Assembly: GCF_006443095.1 (NCBI RefSeq) | Contig: NZ_VFWZ01000006.1 | Coordinates: 62,001-126,000 of the forward strand | Length of the DNA: 64,000 nt | Source: Aquimarina algicola | Lineage (GTDB): Bacteria > Bacteroidota > Bacteroidia > Flavobacteriales > Flavobacteriaceae | Reading direction: 5' to 3' | Shown: piece after piece, positions 39,617 to 49,547 of the stretch | How the letters are laid out: every line of letters begins with the position of its first letter | Position numbering within the stretch: the first letter of the stretch is position 1 | Program-made: the position numbers and the translations under genes | The notes under the pieces: generated by a model | What the model was told of the DNA's origin: nothing | Database searches by the model: none | Seen by the model: only the letters and a program-made list of their open reading frames with translations

Positions 39617-40379
39617 AATGAATTCTTTTATCTAATGTTATCTTTAGCGTATCAACTGATTTAAAATAATCAATCATAGCATTTCTAAGCTTATAGTCTG
39701 TACCATAAAGTGCTAATGGATCTTTGAAAAAAATCATATTATCTCCGTTTTTTTGCAGATAATCTGTAGTAAGCACCAAGTACGTTTTATCTTTTTGAAA
39801 GGGTTGCTCATTGATCATAAGATCTTTGACTGTATTTAAACTCTTATCGATACTCAATTTCATATTTGATACAGGATGCGCTCGTTTTTGATCTATTAAG
39901 TATTGAACTAGCATCTGTATCTTTTCTTTAGATAATTCTACTGCAACCAACTCATTTTCAAAAGGCATTACTTCATAAGCTGTTCTTGATGTTACCCCTC
40001 CTTTCAAAATATCAGCTCTCATTCCTCCTTCATTAAGCATTGCAAAATCAATTCTTTTATTATATCGTTTTTCAAAAACAGATTGTGCCTGTTTTAATGC
40101 AATATCAGCCATAAGATTTCCCAAAGAACTCTCTAGACCAATACGAGAAGATGTAAAGTTTTCTGCTGCGATACACAATGTAGAGTCCAAAGTTTCATTG
40201 AGATGTTTTCTATAAGGTAGAATAAATGAATCTATTGCTTTATCATCAGGTAAAGCTTCGTCTATTTTCTGTTGTTTTGCAGAAACTTTGCTTACCGAAA
40301 CAGATCGATCTTTGCAAGAAAACAAAAGTGTAGCTAAAAGCACGCCCACTATTATGCCTGTAAAATATTTTGTATTCAT
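39606..40379 (-). CDS. 5'-nucleotidase C-terminal domain lipoprotein
   Basis: The 257-residue lipoprotein (lipobox LLFSC, then KDRS) consists of the 5'-nucleotidase C-terminal domain. Hallmarks are GNLMADIAL, FAMLNEGGMRADI, AYEVMPFENELV, YLVLTTDYLQKNGDNM and a final FKSVDTLKI. This domain binds the nucleoside in UshA enzymes; here it is separate and translated just before the metallophosphoesterase with an 11-bp overlap, so the two probably work as a pair. An in-frame TTG at 40400 exists, but the ATG at 40379 gives the normal lipoprotein signal. Confidence 0.92.
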   Translation of the reverse strand: MNTKYFTGIIVGVLLATLLFSCKDRSVSVSKVSAKQQKIDEALPDDKAIDSFILPYRKHLNETLDSTLCIAAENFTSSRIGLESSLGNLMADIALKQAQSVFEKRYNKRIDFAMLNEGGMRADILKGGVTSRTAYEVMPFENELVAVELSKEKIQMLVQYLIDQKRAHPVSNMKLSIDKSLNTVKDLMINEQPFQKDKTYLVLTTDYLQKNGDNMIFFKDPLALYGTDYKLRNAMIDYFKSVDTLKITLDKRIHYAE

Positions 40380-40565
40380 TATAAAGTTACCTTTTAGCAA
40401 TGGTAGGAAAAAATATGATATCTATGGTGATTTTAAGGTTAAAAAAAATACCTAGTCGTCATTTTAAATAAAACCACTTCTGTTCTTAATCTAGAAAAAG
40501 TATAGACGTGTAAAAATGTTTGTATTGGTTCTTTCTTTGCTACACATCATAATTCTAATACTTCA

Positions 40566-40832
40566 CTACATCGTGGAATACACGCATAAAATACTAATTA
40601 TCATAAAGTTAGAAATTAAAATCCCCAATGACACCCTGTCCCTGAAAATAAAAACAAACTTGAACAAATTTACAAATGACCATGCTATACCTATAAATAC
40701 CATAAGCATTAAAACATAATGATGAACCTTGACTACATGATCATAAGTAGAACCAAAAAACCAATTCACTAAACCAGCTATTCCGAACCCAATTGCGTAA
40801 AAAATTAATACGCGTAAAATTCCTTTTCTCAT
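40566..40832 (-). CDS. Small inner-membrane protein, unknown function
   Basis: The 88-residue product (MRKGILRVLIFYAIGFGI start) has three hydrophobic segments separated by short charged loops, suggesting a three-helix inner-membrane protein. I recognise no family. The opposite-strand frame at 40516-40719 overlaps it and lacks such organisation. The 140-bp gap to the gene upstream gives no strong operon signal. Confidence 0.6.
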   Translation of the reverse strand: MRKGILRVLIFYAIGFGIAGLVNWFFGSTYDHVVKVHHYVLMLMVFIGIAWSFVNLFKFVFIFRDRVSLGILISNFMIISILCVYSTM

Positions 40833-40973
40833 TTTAAAATAACTTTTTGCAATACATAGCTTTTATTAAGATTACATATTTTAATACAAACATCTTGTTT
40901 TTATGTTAAAAAAAACATTCCTTTTTTATAAGCAGAATTACCAAATAAGCACCTTGTTCTTACATATATCCTG

Positions 40974-42374
40974 TTACGCACTACAATCGCAATCATCTAC
41001 AACCACCAGCCACCAGTGATTATCTAATGCAACAAAATAAAGCGTTTTAATGATCATTTTGTTATGTAATATTACAGCTTTCATTTTCGTTCCTCTATTG
41101 TATTTGTCTTGTAGGTCAATTTTCTTATTGGTAAACTCATCAGATAAAATAACATAAGAAGGAAATTCATTTACTGTTGTAAAGTAAACTCCATCCGGGC
41201 TTTTACTTTCTTCACAAAATCCGTTTATCGGCATTTTATTTTCAAAGTAAGTGACTTCTGGTATTTCAGGATATTCCTCCTTACGATAACTTTTTGAATT
41301 TTCATAGAATTCTATATTACATGTTATCCCAGGATTGTATAAACGGAAATAGCCAATATCCTTATGCTTTAGTGGTTTTACTTCTGAACGATGCATCAAC
41401 ACGTCAAATCTTTTTCCAAAGAAGTATGTTTCTAATACTTCTGCTAAGTAAGTCTTAAAACTTGCAATAGTTTTTTCTTGTTTAATTGATGTTTGAGAGC
41501 CAAAAACCCAGCCTTTTTTATTTTTAAAAACAATTTGGTACCAATAATCGGTAATTAATCCTATAGTTTGTCGTTCTCCCTTATCTATAATGCGACAAAC
41601 ATCTCCATCATTAGCAGTGAACACTAATTTCCCCGATATGGGCTCTGAACGAACCCAAATACGGTTTCCCAAAATGGTAAGCTTATCATTTAACCCTTCA
41701 TCAAAAGTAGTTACATCGTGTCTTTTTTCATTAGCAAAAGGTACTATTTTGTAGTATGGACCATCATCACAACCATCTGCAGAGTGCCATACACCAGACT
41801 GCACTAAGAATACATTATGCTTTTTACTGAACCAAACATCATGTAAACTTTGATCAATAGCACAATTTTCCTGACTATCATAATTCCCGGTACAACAAAA
41901 TCCATGTAGTTCAGATGGGGGCAAACTAAAACTCTCACTCGTAAAAGATTGGCTGTTCAATTTAGCCCTTATAGCAAATGCATTAGAACCTTTATTCTGA
42001 ATCTGTTCGGGTTTCTCTACTTTTACCAGCGAGTAGTATTTTGTTTCATTCAGTACGTTCTCTACTTGTTTGAGAATGGTCATTTTCTTTTTTGTCGAGA
42101 ATTCTAATCCCTTTGTTTCATCTGGTGACAAAACAATTTCTTTAACAATTTCTTCGGTATCAGTACTACGTTGTTGTAAAATATTTCCTGTATCCACACA
42201 ACATGAATATTGATTATAAATGATTAGATAATTCGAACCATCTTCTGAGATTGCAGGAAAATTTTTCCAAAATAAGTGCGCATCCTTATAATAAATTGAT
42301 GGATGAACTGATTCTTGAGCTGATGAAATAGTATTTATTAGCAATAATAAAAGAAGTACAACCCTAAAATTCAT
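40974..42374 (-). CDS. Secreted protein with SH3-like domain, unknown function
   Basis: The 466-residue product has a signal peptide (VVLLLLLLINTISSAQ). A central segment, RIWVRSEPISGKLVFTANDG through YWYQIVFKNKKGWVFGSQT, reads as a bacterial SH3-like fold (NxWVRS...GWVFG). There are many cysteines (YNQYSCCVDTG, LHGFCCTGN, CDDGPYYKI, DDCDCSA at the end), consistent with disulfides in an exported protein. It lies 30 bp after the alpha-2-macroglobulin gene and is likely co-transcribed. The function is unknown; cell-wall association is plausible. Confidence 0.78.
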   Translation of the reverse strand: MNFRVVLLLLLLINTISSAQESVHPSIYYKDAHLFWKNFPAISEDGSNYLIIYNQYSCCVDTGNILQQRSTDTEEIVKEIVLSPDETKGLEFSTKKKMTILKQVENVLNETKYYSLVKVEKPEQIQNKGSNAFAIRAKLNSQSFTSESFSLPPSELHGFCCTGNYDSQENCAIDQSLHDVWFSKKHNVFLVQSGVWHSADGCDDGPYYKIVPFANEKRHDVTTFDEGLNDKLTILGNRIWVRSEPISGKLVFTANDGDVCRIIDKGERQTIGLITDYWYQIVFKNKKGWVFGSQTSIKQEKTIASFKTYLAEVLETYFFGKRFDVLMHRSEVKPLKHKDIGYFRLYNPGITCNIEFYENSKSYRKEEYPEIPEVTYFENKMPINGFCEESKSPDGVYFTTVNEFPSYVILSDEFTNKKIDLQDKYNRGTKMKAVILHNKMIIKTLYFVALDNHWWLVVVDDCDCSA

Positions 42375-42404
42375 TGATTATGTTTTATTTTTTCTCCTCT
42401 CAAA

Positions 42405-45400
42405 CTATTTTACTACTTCTACCCATTTGCCTTGTGTTCTCACTAGATAATTATGATCGTACATAGCTTCGCATTGAATACCCGGTAAGTAATATTTCCC
42501 TAGATAAGAAGCATTGAGCAAAATGGTCATTGTTTTACTTTCATTCGGATTCAAATCAAAATAAAAGTTTACTCTGTCATCTCTTATATCTGTATGGGTA
42601 ACTTTATTAGCTTTAAAAGAACCAAAATCTGTAAAGCGTGTATTAACAACCTCCCATCCCGAAGGAAAGATCTCTGATAATGCTATATCTTTTACTTTGG
42701 ATCCTGTTGTATTAGTAATTGTTACTTCTGCAACAAAATCTGTCCCTTGCATTAATTGTGTAGGGTTAATAATTTTTCCTTCTTTATTTTTATAATCAAC
42801 AATAGCTTTAAAATTACTTTGTATTACTTTTTCTTTACCTACAGGAAGAATTCCATTTGTGGCTATTTGAACAAATATGGTATTGTCTTTATTATTTTTG
42901 AGCACTAGTGTGTTTTCTTTTGTAATAGTAAGATCTCCAGAAATAGCGAGTGTTTTGTCCGTAGAAGCACTCATGCTTTTACCATTTAAAGAATAGGTGA
43001 CATTTACTCCTTTACCTCCGACATAATCTGCATATTTTGCCATCGCTATCAATGCATAAGAAGTGCTTTGTGTACTCATCCAATTTTTTGACGAGAGTTC
43101 TTTTGCTAGCTCAACCGCTACTTGTTGTGCCTCTGCCTTTTTATCTAAAGCAACCAGCGTTTCTATAGCCATAGCTCGGTTACGGGATACAGAACCATAG
43201 GTATAATAATCATTTTTTCTAGGCTGGAAATTGATATTTGCTTTGTTTAACAATTGATCTGCTGCACTTTTTTGACCAATCAGACCATATGCTGCTGCTA
43301 ATCTTAATTTTGCATCGTTTGACAAGTCAGACATCTCTCGTAATCGATTCATTGAAGATAAATCCGGGCTTTCTGCCAAAGCCAAGGTATATAAACGATA
43401 AGCTTGTGAAAGATCATTATCACCACTACGCCATCTTTTGGCTTGTTTTTGCTGATAAATAATCCAATTGCTCTTAAAGCCAATAGGAAGAACATACCCT
43501 TTTTTATTTGCTTCTAATAAAAAATGTCCAGCATATGTGGTTCCCCAATCATTTGGATTACTATATCCAGGCCAATAAGAAAGTCCTCCATTTGGTTGTA
43601 TAAAGCGTTTTAGCTTATACATTGCAGCTTCTATATTTTTTTGAATCTTCTGTTTTTTGTCAGAAGATATGTTAAATACATCTGCCAGATATAATTGCGG
43701 AAAAGCCGCAGATGTTGTTTGCTCTACACATCCATGCGGATAACGAATTAAATAACTAAGTCTACCTTCAAAATTCATTGAAGGCAATGACGATAATTCT
43801 ATTGCAGCACCATTACTACCCTCTATCCCAAACGCGGAAAAACTTACTTCTTGTTGACTATTTGGTTCAAGAATTATAGAAGTAATCTCTGTTGTCATTG
43901 GATTGGGATTTACGATATTTATCGGCACTTTATACGATGCTTTTTCACCACCACCACTCGCAACTACTTCGATATCTGTCATTGAAGCTCCTTCTAATAC
44001 TTCAATTTCAAAATATGTCATTTTTTCATCAGGTTGAGGAAAAGATAGTTTTTGTTGTACTTCTCCAATTACTCTAAATCCTTTATTAGGTTTGAGAGTT
44101 ACATTTACATTCTTTACTTTTTTCTCCATGGCAAATACTGTTACAGGTACAGTAACTTTTTCACCAGGAGTTATTTTACGTGGAATTGATGTAAGCACCA
44201 TTAGTGGTTTACGCACAGGAGTTGTTTTATCAACGCTGCCATACGCTCCTTGATTAGCATCAGAAGCTACAATCATTGTACGCACTGATCCGACATACTT
44301 CGGAATTTTGATCTTATGACTTCGTTTTTCGCCTTTTTTAAGTTCAAATGGTCCTTCGTATACAACCATAGGTTTAAAACGATTTGCTTTTTTGGATTTA
44401 CTTCCTCCTGCTGCTGCGTCCCCTCCTATGCTAAAGACCTGACTTATGCTTCCTCCAAAAGCCCCGATAACTTCATCATACACATCCCAGGTTTTTACTC
44501 CAAGCGCTTCTCTGGCATAAAAACTTGTCCAGGGATTGGGTGTTTTAAAACGAGTAAGGTCCAGTAGCCCTTCATCCACTATAGCAATAGAGTATGTCAT
44601 TGGTTTACCTTTTGATTCTGCTACTTTTACAGTAATTGTTTCTTCTGGCCTCAGCACGTCTGGCATTGTTAAACTTGGCTGGATTCTTGTATTTGGATCT
44701 TCTACAGAAATAGGTACAACACCATACAAACGAATTGGCAAATCATTTTTTGTAGAGGCATGGGGTTGTAAGAGAGTGATATGAATATATACGTTTGGTG
44801 TATATAATTCTTCTATCGGCAATTCAAATTTTGTTTCTCCTTTTTGTGCAGTTACCCATTGCGAGGATAATACTTCGGTACCATTTTCTACAGTAACCAA
44901 GGCTCTTCCATTATCACTAGAAGGAAATGTTACTATAGCTTTCTCGCCTACATTATATGTTTTTTTATCTGTAGAGAACACAAGCATTGTAGCGGCAGAA
45001 GGATCGTTTTTACGTGACTTTCCTGCCCATCCCGGCCAATCAATATACATTGTTTTTCCGGTAGCGTGCCCCCCATAAGGATCTACTACTCGTACCAGAT
45101 ATCTACCCCATTCAGGATATTTAAGTTCAAACTTAAAGTTAGCTTTACCTGAACTATTTGTAGATACCTTTGTTTTAAATATTTCATCATGATATGATCC
45201 ACGATTGTATGAAGACAGATTATCCTCTGAAGTATCCCACCACCATCTCCAATCTACTTTATAGATATAGACTTCTAAGTTTTTTACAGCTTTTGGATTT
45301 CCTTTTTCGTCAACTGCCACTACTTCAAAATTATGTTCTGTATCCGTAAGTAACATTCCTCTTGCCTTATCTCCCTTAGGAACATTTATTCCTATATATG

Positions 45401-47972
45401 TAGAGAAAGGAGAAAATTCTTTACTAATAACATCTGTACTAAAATCCCCTCCATTTTCATATACCTTTGTGATAAAAGAAGCTTTAAGCATTCCTGCGGC
45501 TTTATTATCAAGTTTGGGTTTTACATTAAAGCTAGCTTTTCCTTCGTTTGATATTTTTCCCTTATAAACTTGTTGTTCTTTTGTTGAAAATATTCGGGTA
45601 GGATCATCAAAGATATATCCCGGAAAGGTTTTAAAGCTTGTTTTTGTTGGATTAAATCTTACGTTTATATCTGTTTGCAAATTTTTGGCAATAGCACCAT
45701 GTAACCATAATACTTCTAGATTTCCTTTAATTGCTTTATTTGTTCCTAAAACTTCATCTTCAAATTGGGTTTTAATCTTTAGGCGATTAGGTTTTATCGT
45801 TTCTATTTTTATAGCTTTGGTAAAACTCGCTCCTCCTACATGTACTTTGGCTTGCCAATTTCCTGTTGGTGCTTCTTCTGAGGTATTAACAATAAACTTA
45901 TAAAAATTATTGAGCCCTTTGGATTGTGTCTCTTGATAGGTCACTTTTCCATAAGGATCACGAAGTTCAAATTTAACCGGATGCCCTTCTGGAAGTTTAT
46001 TAGCATTATCATTAAGCATAAATGATAAGAATAATGTATCTCCCGGTCGCCAAACCCCTCTTTCACCATACAAATATCCTTTTATCCCTTTTTGCAATTG
46101 CACTCCTGAAACATCAAATTTACTCACCGATAATGTATTACCATCATTAAGCTTTACATATGTCTGTTGTTTTCCTGAACTAACAATTGCAAAATACGCC
46201 GGCTTATCTGCATCAAAACCTGTAATACCCTCTGCATCGGTTGTTGCAAACCCTATTTCTTGTTGCTGATAATTATAAAACTTTACTTTTGCGTTAGCTA
46301 CCGGATTCGTCGTAATAATATCGTTTACAGCAATTTTGTAAGATTGGTTCAGTCCTTTTTTTACAACCACACCTAGATTTGATGCTAATACATTAGCTCC
46401 TATTTTTTTATCTCGATAGTACGAATCGCTACATGGGTTTTCTCTTTCTTCCCAGTTATAATCATAATATTCATCATAATAGTATTGAGAACTATCCCAA
46501 AAACTAGACTCTTCTTCTTCATCATAATTATCAGAAAGTGCCTCTATTGGGTCGTTATTAGCATTTTCTCCATCACATTTATATAGTGAATACGATTTTC
46601 TAAAGTTGAGTTCTATTCTATAAATCGCTCCGGGATCGGGAGTAATCAATTCTTTAAGATCAATTGCAAATGCGTTCCATTTACTTAAATTTAAGGAAGC
46701 ATTTTCTTGTAAATTGATTAGTTTTTTGGCAACTGGCCTGGCAACACTTCTTAAATCACTTGTTCCATCCAGATTATTGTTTTGCAAAAACTGTAATATG
46801 TTATTCTCAAATACCTTGATTACTTGTACTTCAACCGCTCGAAGGTTGATGGCTTCAAAATTAAATTTTAGATTATCAGAAGTTGGTAAAATCACTCCAC
46901 TTTGTAATAATCTTATTTCGGGATTGGGTTGTTGAAAAGAGATATTCTCTCTATAGGTATTTTTTAATCTGTAATTATCTTCACTTTGTATTCCTTCAAA
47001 AACTGAAACTTCTAATGTTCCTGTTAATTCTTGTTTTGGATATACTTTTAGAACATTTCCGTTAACTGTATATTTTAAGCTACTTGCTCCAGAAATGGTA
47101 ACTAAGCCATTAAAATTCTGATTTTTTTTAAGTGGATCAGAAAAATTAATCTCAACATATTGATTATCGGTATTAGAAACGGCTATGCTTAATACTGAAA
47201 AATTATTTTTGCCCGGTATTGTCATTGTTTCGCTTCCTTCAGAATCGATATCAAACTCTTTCCCAGACCACTTGATTTCTATTTCAGAATCTTCTTCATA
47301 ACGTTGTATACTATCTATTCTAAAATTAAACTGGCGACTTTTATCAATATAATCACTGAACTTTATTGATACTTTTTTGCCTTTTTGAGAAACTGAAATC
47401 AACTGTTTGGCAATATCAAACTGCATTTGGTCACTTGCTGTAATTGTACCGTCTATATATTGCCACTCTTTACTATATGATTGCAAGTTATCTGTAATTA
47501 CCGAAAATTGTTGTTTCAATGTTTTTACAGTAAAAACGAATTCATCATCTAGATCTTCATCGAGGTCTTTTACCAAATCTTCTAGATCCAAAGTAAATGT
47601 ATACGCGGTATCTTCTTCAAAACCTTCTTCTGGTTTAAAAGCAATTGTTCTATTATTTACCGCAAAAACTTTACCTTTTACTCTTGGTGATACTTTAAAC
47701 ACATCATTAGACAGTTCTTGATTATCATCCCATCCTTCTACAGGAGTTTTTAACACTACATATACATTGTCTAAAACCGAAATAACTCCAGAAGAAACAT
47801 CTGAAATATAATCTTGATACTTATTCAATTGAGATGCATTTGCTTCTGCAATTGATTTATCATCTTGTTTTTTACAAGACAGTATTAGCACTATTGAAAA
47901 TAGAATAAAAAAAATGCGATATCCAGTAGATCTTGCAAAGATCTTAGAATTGCAATTAGTAAAATGAAGCAT
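42405..47972 (-). CDS. Bacterial alpha-2-macroglobulin family lipoprotein
   Basis: This 1855-residue periplasmic lipoprotein (lipobox LILSC, then KKQDD) is a protease-trapping alpha-2-macroglobulin. An N-terminal Ig-like domain and repeated macroglobulin domains precede the A2M region (GYLYGERGVWRPGDTLFLSF, LTSIPRKITPGEKVTVPVTV). The thioester motif is intact as HGCVEQTTS near residue 1413. The thioester helical domain (GGLSYWPGYSNPNDWGTTYA) follows, then the receptor-binding-like end. It should covalently trap attacking proteases and is normally paired with PBP1C for envelope defence. Here pbpC is 10 kb downstream on the same strand. The 502 bp upstream contain a possible gene remnant and a terminator. 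Confidence 0.96.
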   Translation of the reverse strand: MLHFTNCNSKIFARSTGYRIFFILFSIVLILSCKKQDDKSIAEANASQLNKYQDYISDVSSGVISVLDNVYVVLKTPVEGWDDNQELSNDVFKVSPRVKGKVFAVNNRTIAFKPEEGFEEDTAYTFTLDLEDLVKDLDEDLDDEFVFTVKTLKQQFSVITDNLQSYSKEWQYIDGTITASDQMQFDIAKQLISVSQKGKKVSIKFSDYIDKSRQFNFRIDSIQRYEEDSEIEIKWSGKEFDIDSEGSETMTIPGKNNFSVLSIAVSNTDNQYVEINFSDPLKKNQNFNGLVTISGASSLKYTVNGNVLKVYPKQELTGTLEVSVFEGIQSEDNYRLKNTYRENISFQQPNPEIRLLQSGVILPTSDNLKFNFEAINLRAVEVQVIKVFENNILQFLQNNNLDGTSDLRSVARPVAKKLINLQENASLNLSKWNAFAIDLKELITPDPGAIYRIELNFRKSYSLYKCDGENANNDPIEALSDNYDEEEESSFWDSSQYYYDEYYDYNWEERENPCSDSYYRDKKIGANVLASNLGVVVKKGLNQSYKIAVNDIITTNPVANAKVKFYNYQQQEIGFATTDAEGITGFDADKPAYFAIVSSGKQQTYVKLNDGNTLSVSKFDVSGVQLQKGIKGYLYGERGVWRPGDTLFLSFMLNDNANKLPEGHPVKFELRDPYGKVTYQETQSKGLNNFYKFIVNTSEEAPTGNWQAKVHVGGASFTKAIKIETIKPNRLKIKTQFEDEVLGTNKAIKGNLEVLWLHGAIAKNLQTDINVRFNPTKTSFKTFPGYIFDDPTRIFSTKEQQVYKGKISNEGKASFNVKPKLDNKAAGMLKASFITKVYENGGDFSTDVISKEFSPFSTYIGINVPKGDKARGMLLTDTEHNFEVVAVDEKGNPKAVKNLEVYIYKVDWRWWWDTSEDNLSSYNRGSYHDEIFKTKVSTNSSGKANFKFELKYPEWGRYLVRVVDPYGGHATGKTMYIDWPGWAGKSRKNDPSAATMLVFSTDKKTYNVGEKAIVTFPSSDNGRALVTVENGTEVLSSQWVTAQKGETKFELPIEELYTPNVYIHITLLQPHASTKNDLPIRLYGVVPISVEDPNTRIQPSLTMPDVLRPEETITVKVAESKGKPMTYSIAIVDEGLLDLTRFKTPNPWTSFYAREALGVKTWDVYDEVIGAFGGSISQVFSIGGDAAAGGSKSKKANRFKPMVVYEGPFELKKGEKRSHKIKIPKYVGSVRTMIVASDANQGAYGSVDKTTPVRKPLMVLTSIPRKITPGEKVTVPVTVFAMEKKVKNVNVTLKPNKGFRVIGEVQQKLSFPQPDEKMTYFEIEVLEGASMTDIEVVASGGGEKASYKVPINIVNPNPMTTEITSIILEPNSQQEVSFSAFGIEGSNGAAIELSSLPSMNFEGRLSYLIRYPHGCVEQTTSAAFPQLYLADVFNISSDKKQKIQKNIEAAMYKLKRFIQPNGGLSYWPGYSNPNDWGTTYAGHFLLEANKKGYVLPIGFKSNWIIYQQKQAKRWRSGDNDLSQAYRLYTLALAESPDLSSMNRLREMSDLSNDAKLRLAAAYGLIGQKSAADQLLNKANINFQPRKNDYYTYGSVSRNRAMAIETLVALDKKAEAQQVAVELAKELSSKNWMSTQSTSYALIAMAKYADYVGGKGVNVTYSLNGKSMSASTDKTLAISGDLTITKENTLVLKNNKDNTIFVQIATNGILPVGKEKVIQSNFKAIVDYKNKEGKIINPTQLMQGTDFVAEVTITNTTGSKVKDIALSEIFPSGWEVVNTRFTDFGSFKANKVTHTDIRDDRVNFYFDLNPNESKTMTILLNASYLGKYYLPGIQCEAMYDHNYLVRTQGKWVEVVK

Positions 47973-48250
47973 AAGTGATTGGTTTTTTTAGTTTCCTGTA
48001 TAAATGTAAGATTTTTTTGCATGCCGATTTCCCTGAAAACAGTGAATTTTAGTTTTTAGAATTCAACCCCTTATTTATTGAAGTAATCTTCTTATTATCA
48101 GGGTATTCAATTTTATATTCGGTATAGTATCACAAAGCACCCCGAAAAATCAGAGTGCTGTGTTACTAAAATGCAATCGATTATAAAATCAAAATACTTG
48201 GATTGGTTAGGTAACCTTAACTATCTTTATTTTAACAAGTAGACGTATTA

Positions 48251-48373
48251 CTATTCAAATTGAATGGTATTAAGTAACAAATCTATTTTTTTGTTTTTAG
48301 TTATTTCACCTTTATCTTCTGAAGAGGCAATATAAACTTCTAAATCCCCCTTTTGAACTGTTGGAGAAAGAAT
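48251..48373 (-). pseudogene. Possible remnant of a gene C-terminus
   Basis: A minus-strand frame of 40 codons, without start and bounded upstream by TAA (48374-48376), reads like a real protein end: KGDLEVYIASSEDKGEI followed by a lysine-rich stretch and LLLNTIQFE before the stop. The rest of the 502-bp gap between the A2M and asparaginase genes is non-coding. I cannot identify the parent protein; chance is possible. Confidence 0.3.
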
Positions 48374-48420
48374 TTATCTATCGATTAAACTGTTTTTGTA
48401 GAGATTTGGATAGATATTAT

Positions 48421-48457
48421 AAATACAAAAGCCTCTTATGCAGAGGCTTTTGTATTT
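48421..48457 (-). terminator. Terminator of the TIR/asparaginase unit
   Basis: A perfect 16-bp stem (48421-48436 with 48442-48457) with a 5-nt loop begins 17 bp past the asparaginase stop. The stem tip is GC-rich (GCCTCT/AGAGGC) and it is flanked by A/T runs. Confidence 0.88.
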
Positions 48458-48474
48458 TTTTATAAACTTATATT

Positions 48475-49545
48475 TTATTCTTTGTAAATTTTTATTGTTA
48501 ATTCATCATTGGCATTCATTGCAGCTCTGTACATCCCTTCGGTATTAAACTCCATTGTTACATTACCTTTATGATCTATAGCAACAATTCCACCTGTTCC
48601 TCCTAACTTAGTTAATTTGTTCTGTATAACTTCGTGAGCAGCATCTTTAAGAGATAATCCTTTGTACTCCATTAATGCAGATATATCATGAGCGACCATA
48701 CCTCTGATAAAAAATTCTCCCCAACCTGTACTAGAAACAGCACACGAAGCATTATTTGCGTATGTTCCTGCCCCAATAATAGGAGAATCTCCTATACGAT
48801 TCCACTTTTTATTGGTCATGCCTCCTGTAGAAGTTCCTGCAGCAAGATTACCATTTTTGTCTAGAGCCACACATCCTACAGTACCAAATTTACTATCTTT
48901 TATATCAGGATCATAAAAAGCTGTTTTTTGATCAGCTTCTTTTGCTTTAATCGCTTCTTTTACCTTTTTCAAGGATTTCATTCGATTTTCGGTATAAAAA
49001 TATTTAGGATCAACGATTTCCAGATTTTGTTCTTTTGCAAATTGTTCTGCTCCTACTCCTGAGAGCATTACATGAGGGGAATTCAACATTACTTCTTTTG
49101 CAAGATTAATTGGATTTTTTACTATTGTGACTCCTGCTACCGCACCGGCATTAAGTGTTTTTCCATCCATTATAGAAGCATCTAATTCATTTCTACCTTC
49201 ATTGGTAAATACAGCTCCTTTTCCTGCATTGAATAATGGCGAGTTTTCTAAAACATTAATTGTTTTTTCTATTGCTTCTAAACTAGTTCCCCCATTTTTT
49301 AAGATAGTATGCCCAACCTTAATAGCTTCTTCAAGCTTTGCTTTATAAGCAGCTTCTTTTTCCGGAGTCATATTTTTTTTAAGTATTGTACCTGCTCCTC
49401 CATGGATAACAATCCCAAAATTGTCTTTTGGCTCTTGAATCTCTTCTGTTGCAGTACTGGGTGTTGTGGCGTCTGCCTGCTCTTTACTTTCCTTCTTACA
49501 AGCTAAAAATAAAATAAGCCCTAAAAATATAGCTACTCTTTGCAT
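48475..49545 (-). CDS. Isoaspartyl peptidase/L-asparaginase lipoprotein
   Basis: This 356-residue N-terminal-nucleophile hydrolase of the plant-type asparaginase/isoaspartyl-dipeptidase family cleaves itself to expose a threonine. The cleavage/nucleophile block is FGTVGCVALD, preceded by a charged linker. The substrate-site block is GTSTGGMTNKKWNRIGDSP, and GGAG occurs near the N-terminus. It has a lipoprotein signal (LILFLAC, then KKE), so it is tethered in the periplasm, which is known for some bacterial members. It starts only 2 bp after the TIR gene stop and is probably translationally coupled to it. A strong terminator follows. Confidence 0.94.
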   Translation of the reverse strand: MQRVAIFLGLILFLACKKESKEQADATTPSTATEEIQEPKDNFGIVIHGGAGTILKKNMTPEKEAAYKAKLEEAIKVGHTILKNGGTSLEAIEKTINVLENSPLFNAGKGAVFTNEGRNELDASIMDGKTLNAGAVAGVTIVKNPINLAKEVMLNSPHVMLSGVGAEQFAKEQNLEIVDPKYFYTENRMKSLKKVKEAIKAKEADQKTAFYDPDIKDSKFGTVGCVALDKNGNLAAGTSTGGMTNKKWNRIGDSPIIGAGTYANNASCAVSSTGWGEFFIRGMVAHDISALMEYKGLSLKDAAHEVIQNKLTKLGGTGGIVAIDHKGNVTMEFNTEGMYRAAMNANDELTIKIYKE

Positions 49546-49547
49546 AA

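Noticed and set aside
40516..40719. Plus-strand frame of 67 codons
   Set aside because: It overlaps the minus-strand three-helix membrane protein, which has the better start and membrane-protein organisation.
48137..48161. GCAC/GTGC hairpin in the A2M upstream gap
   Set aside because: Stem of about 5 bp with a large loop; too weak to call a terminator or operator.
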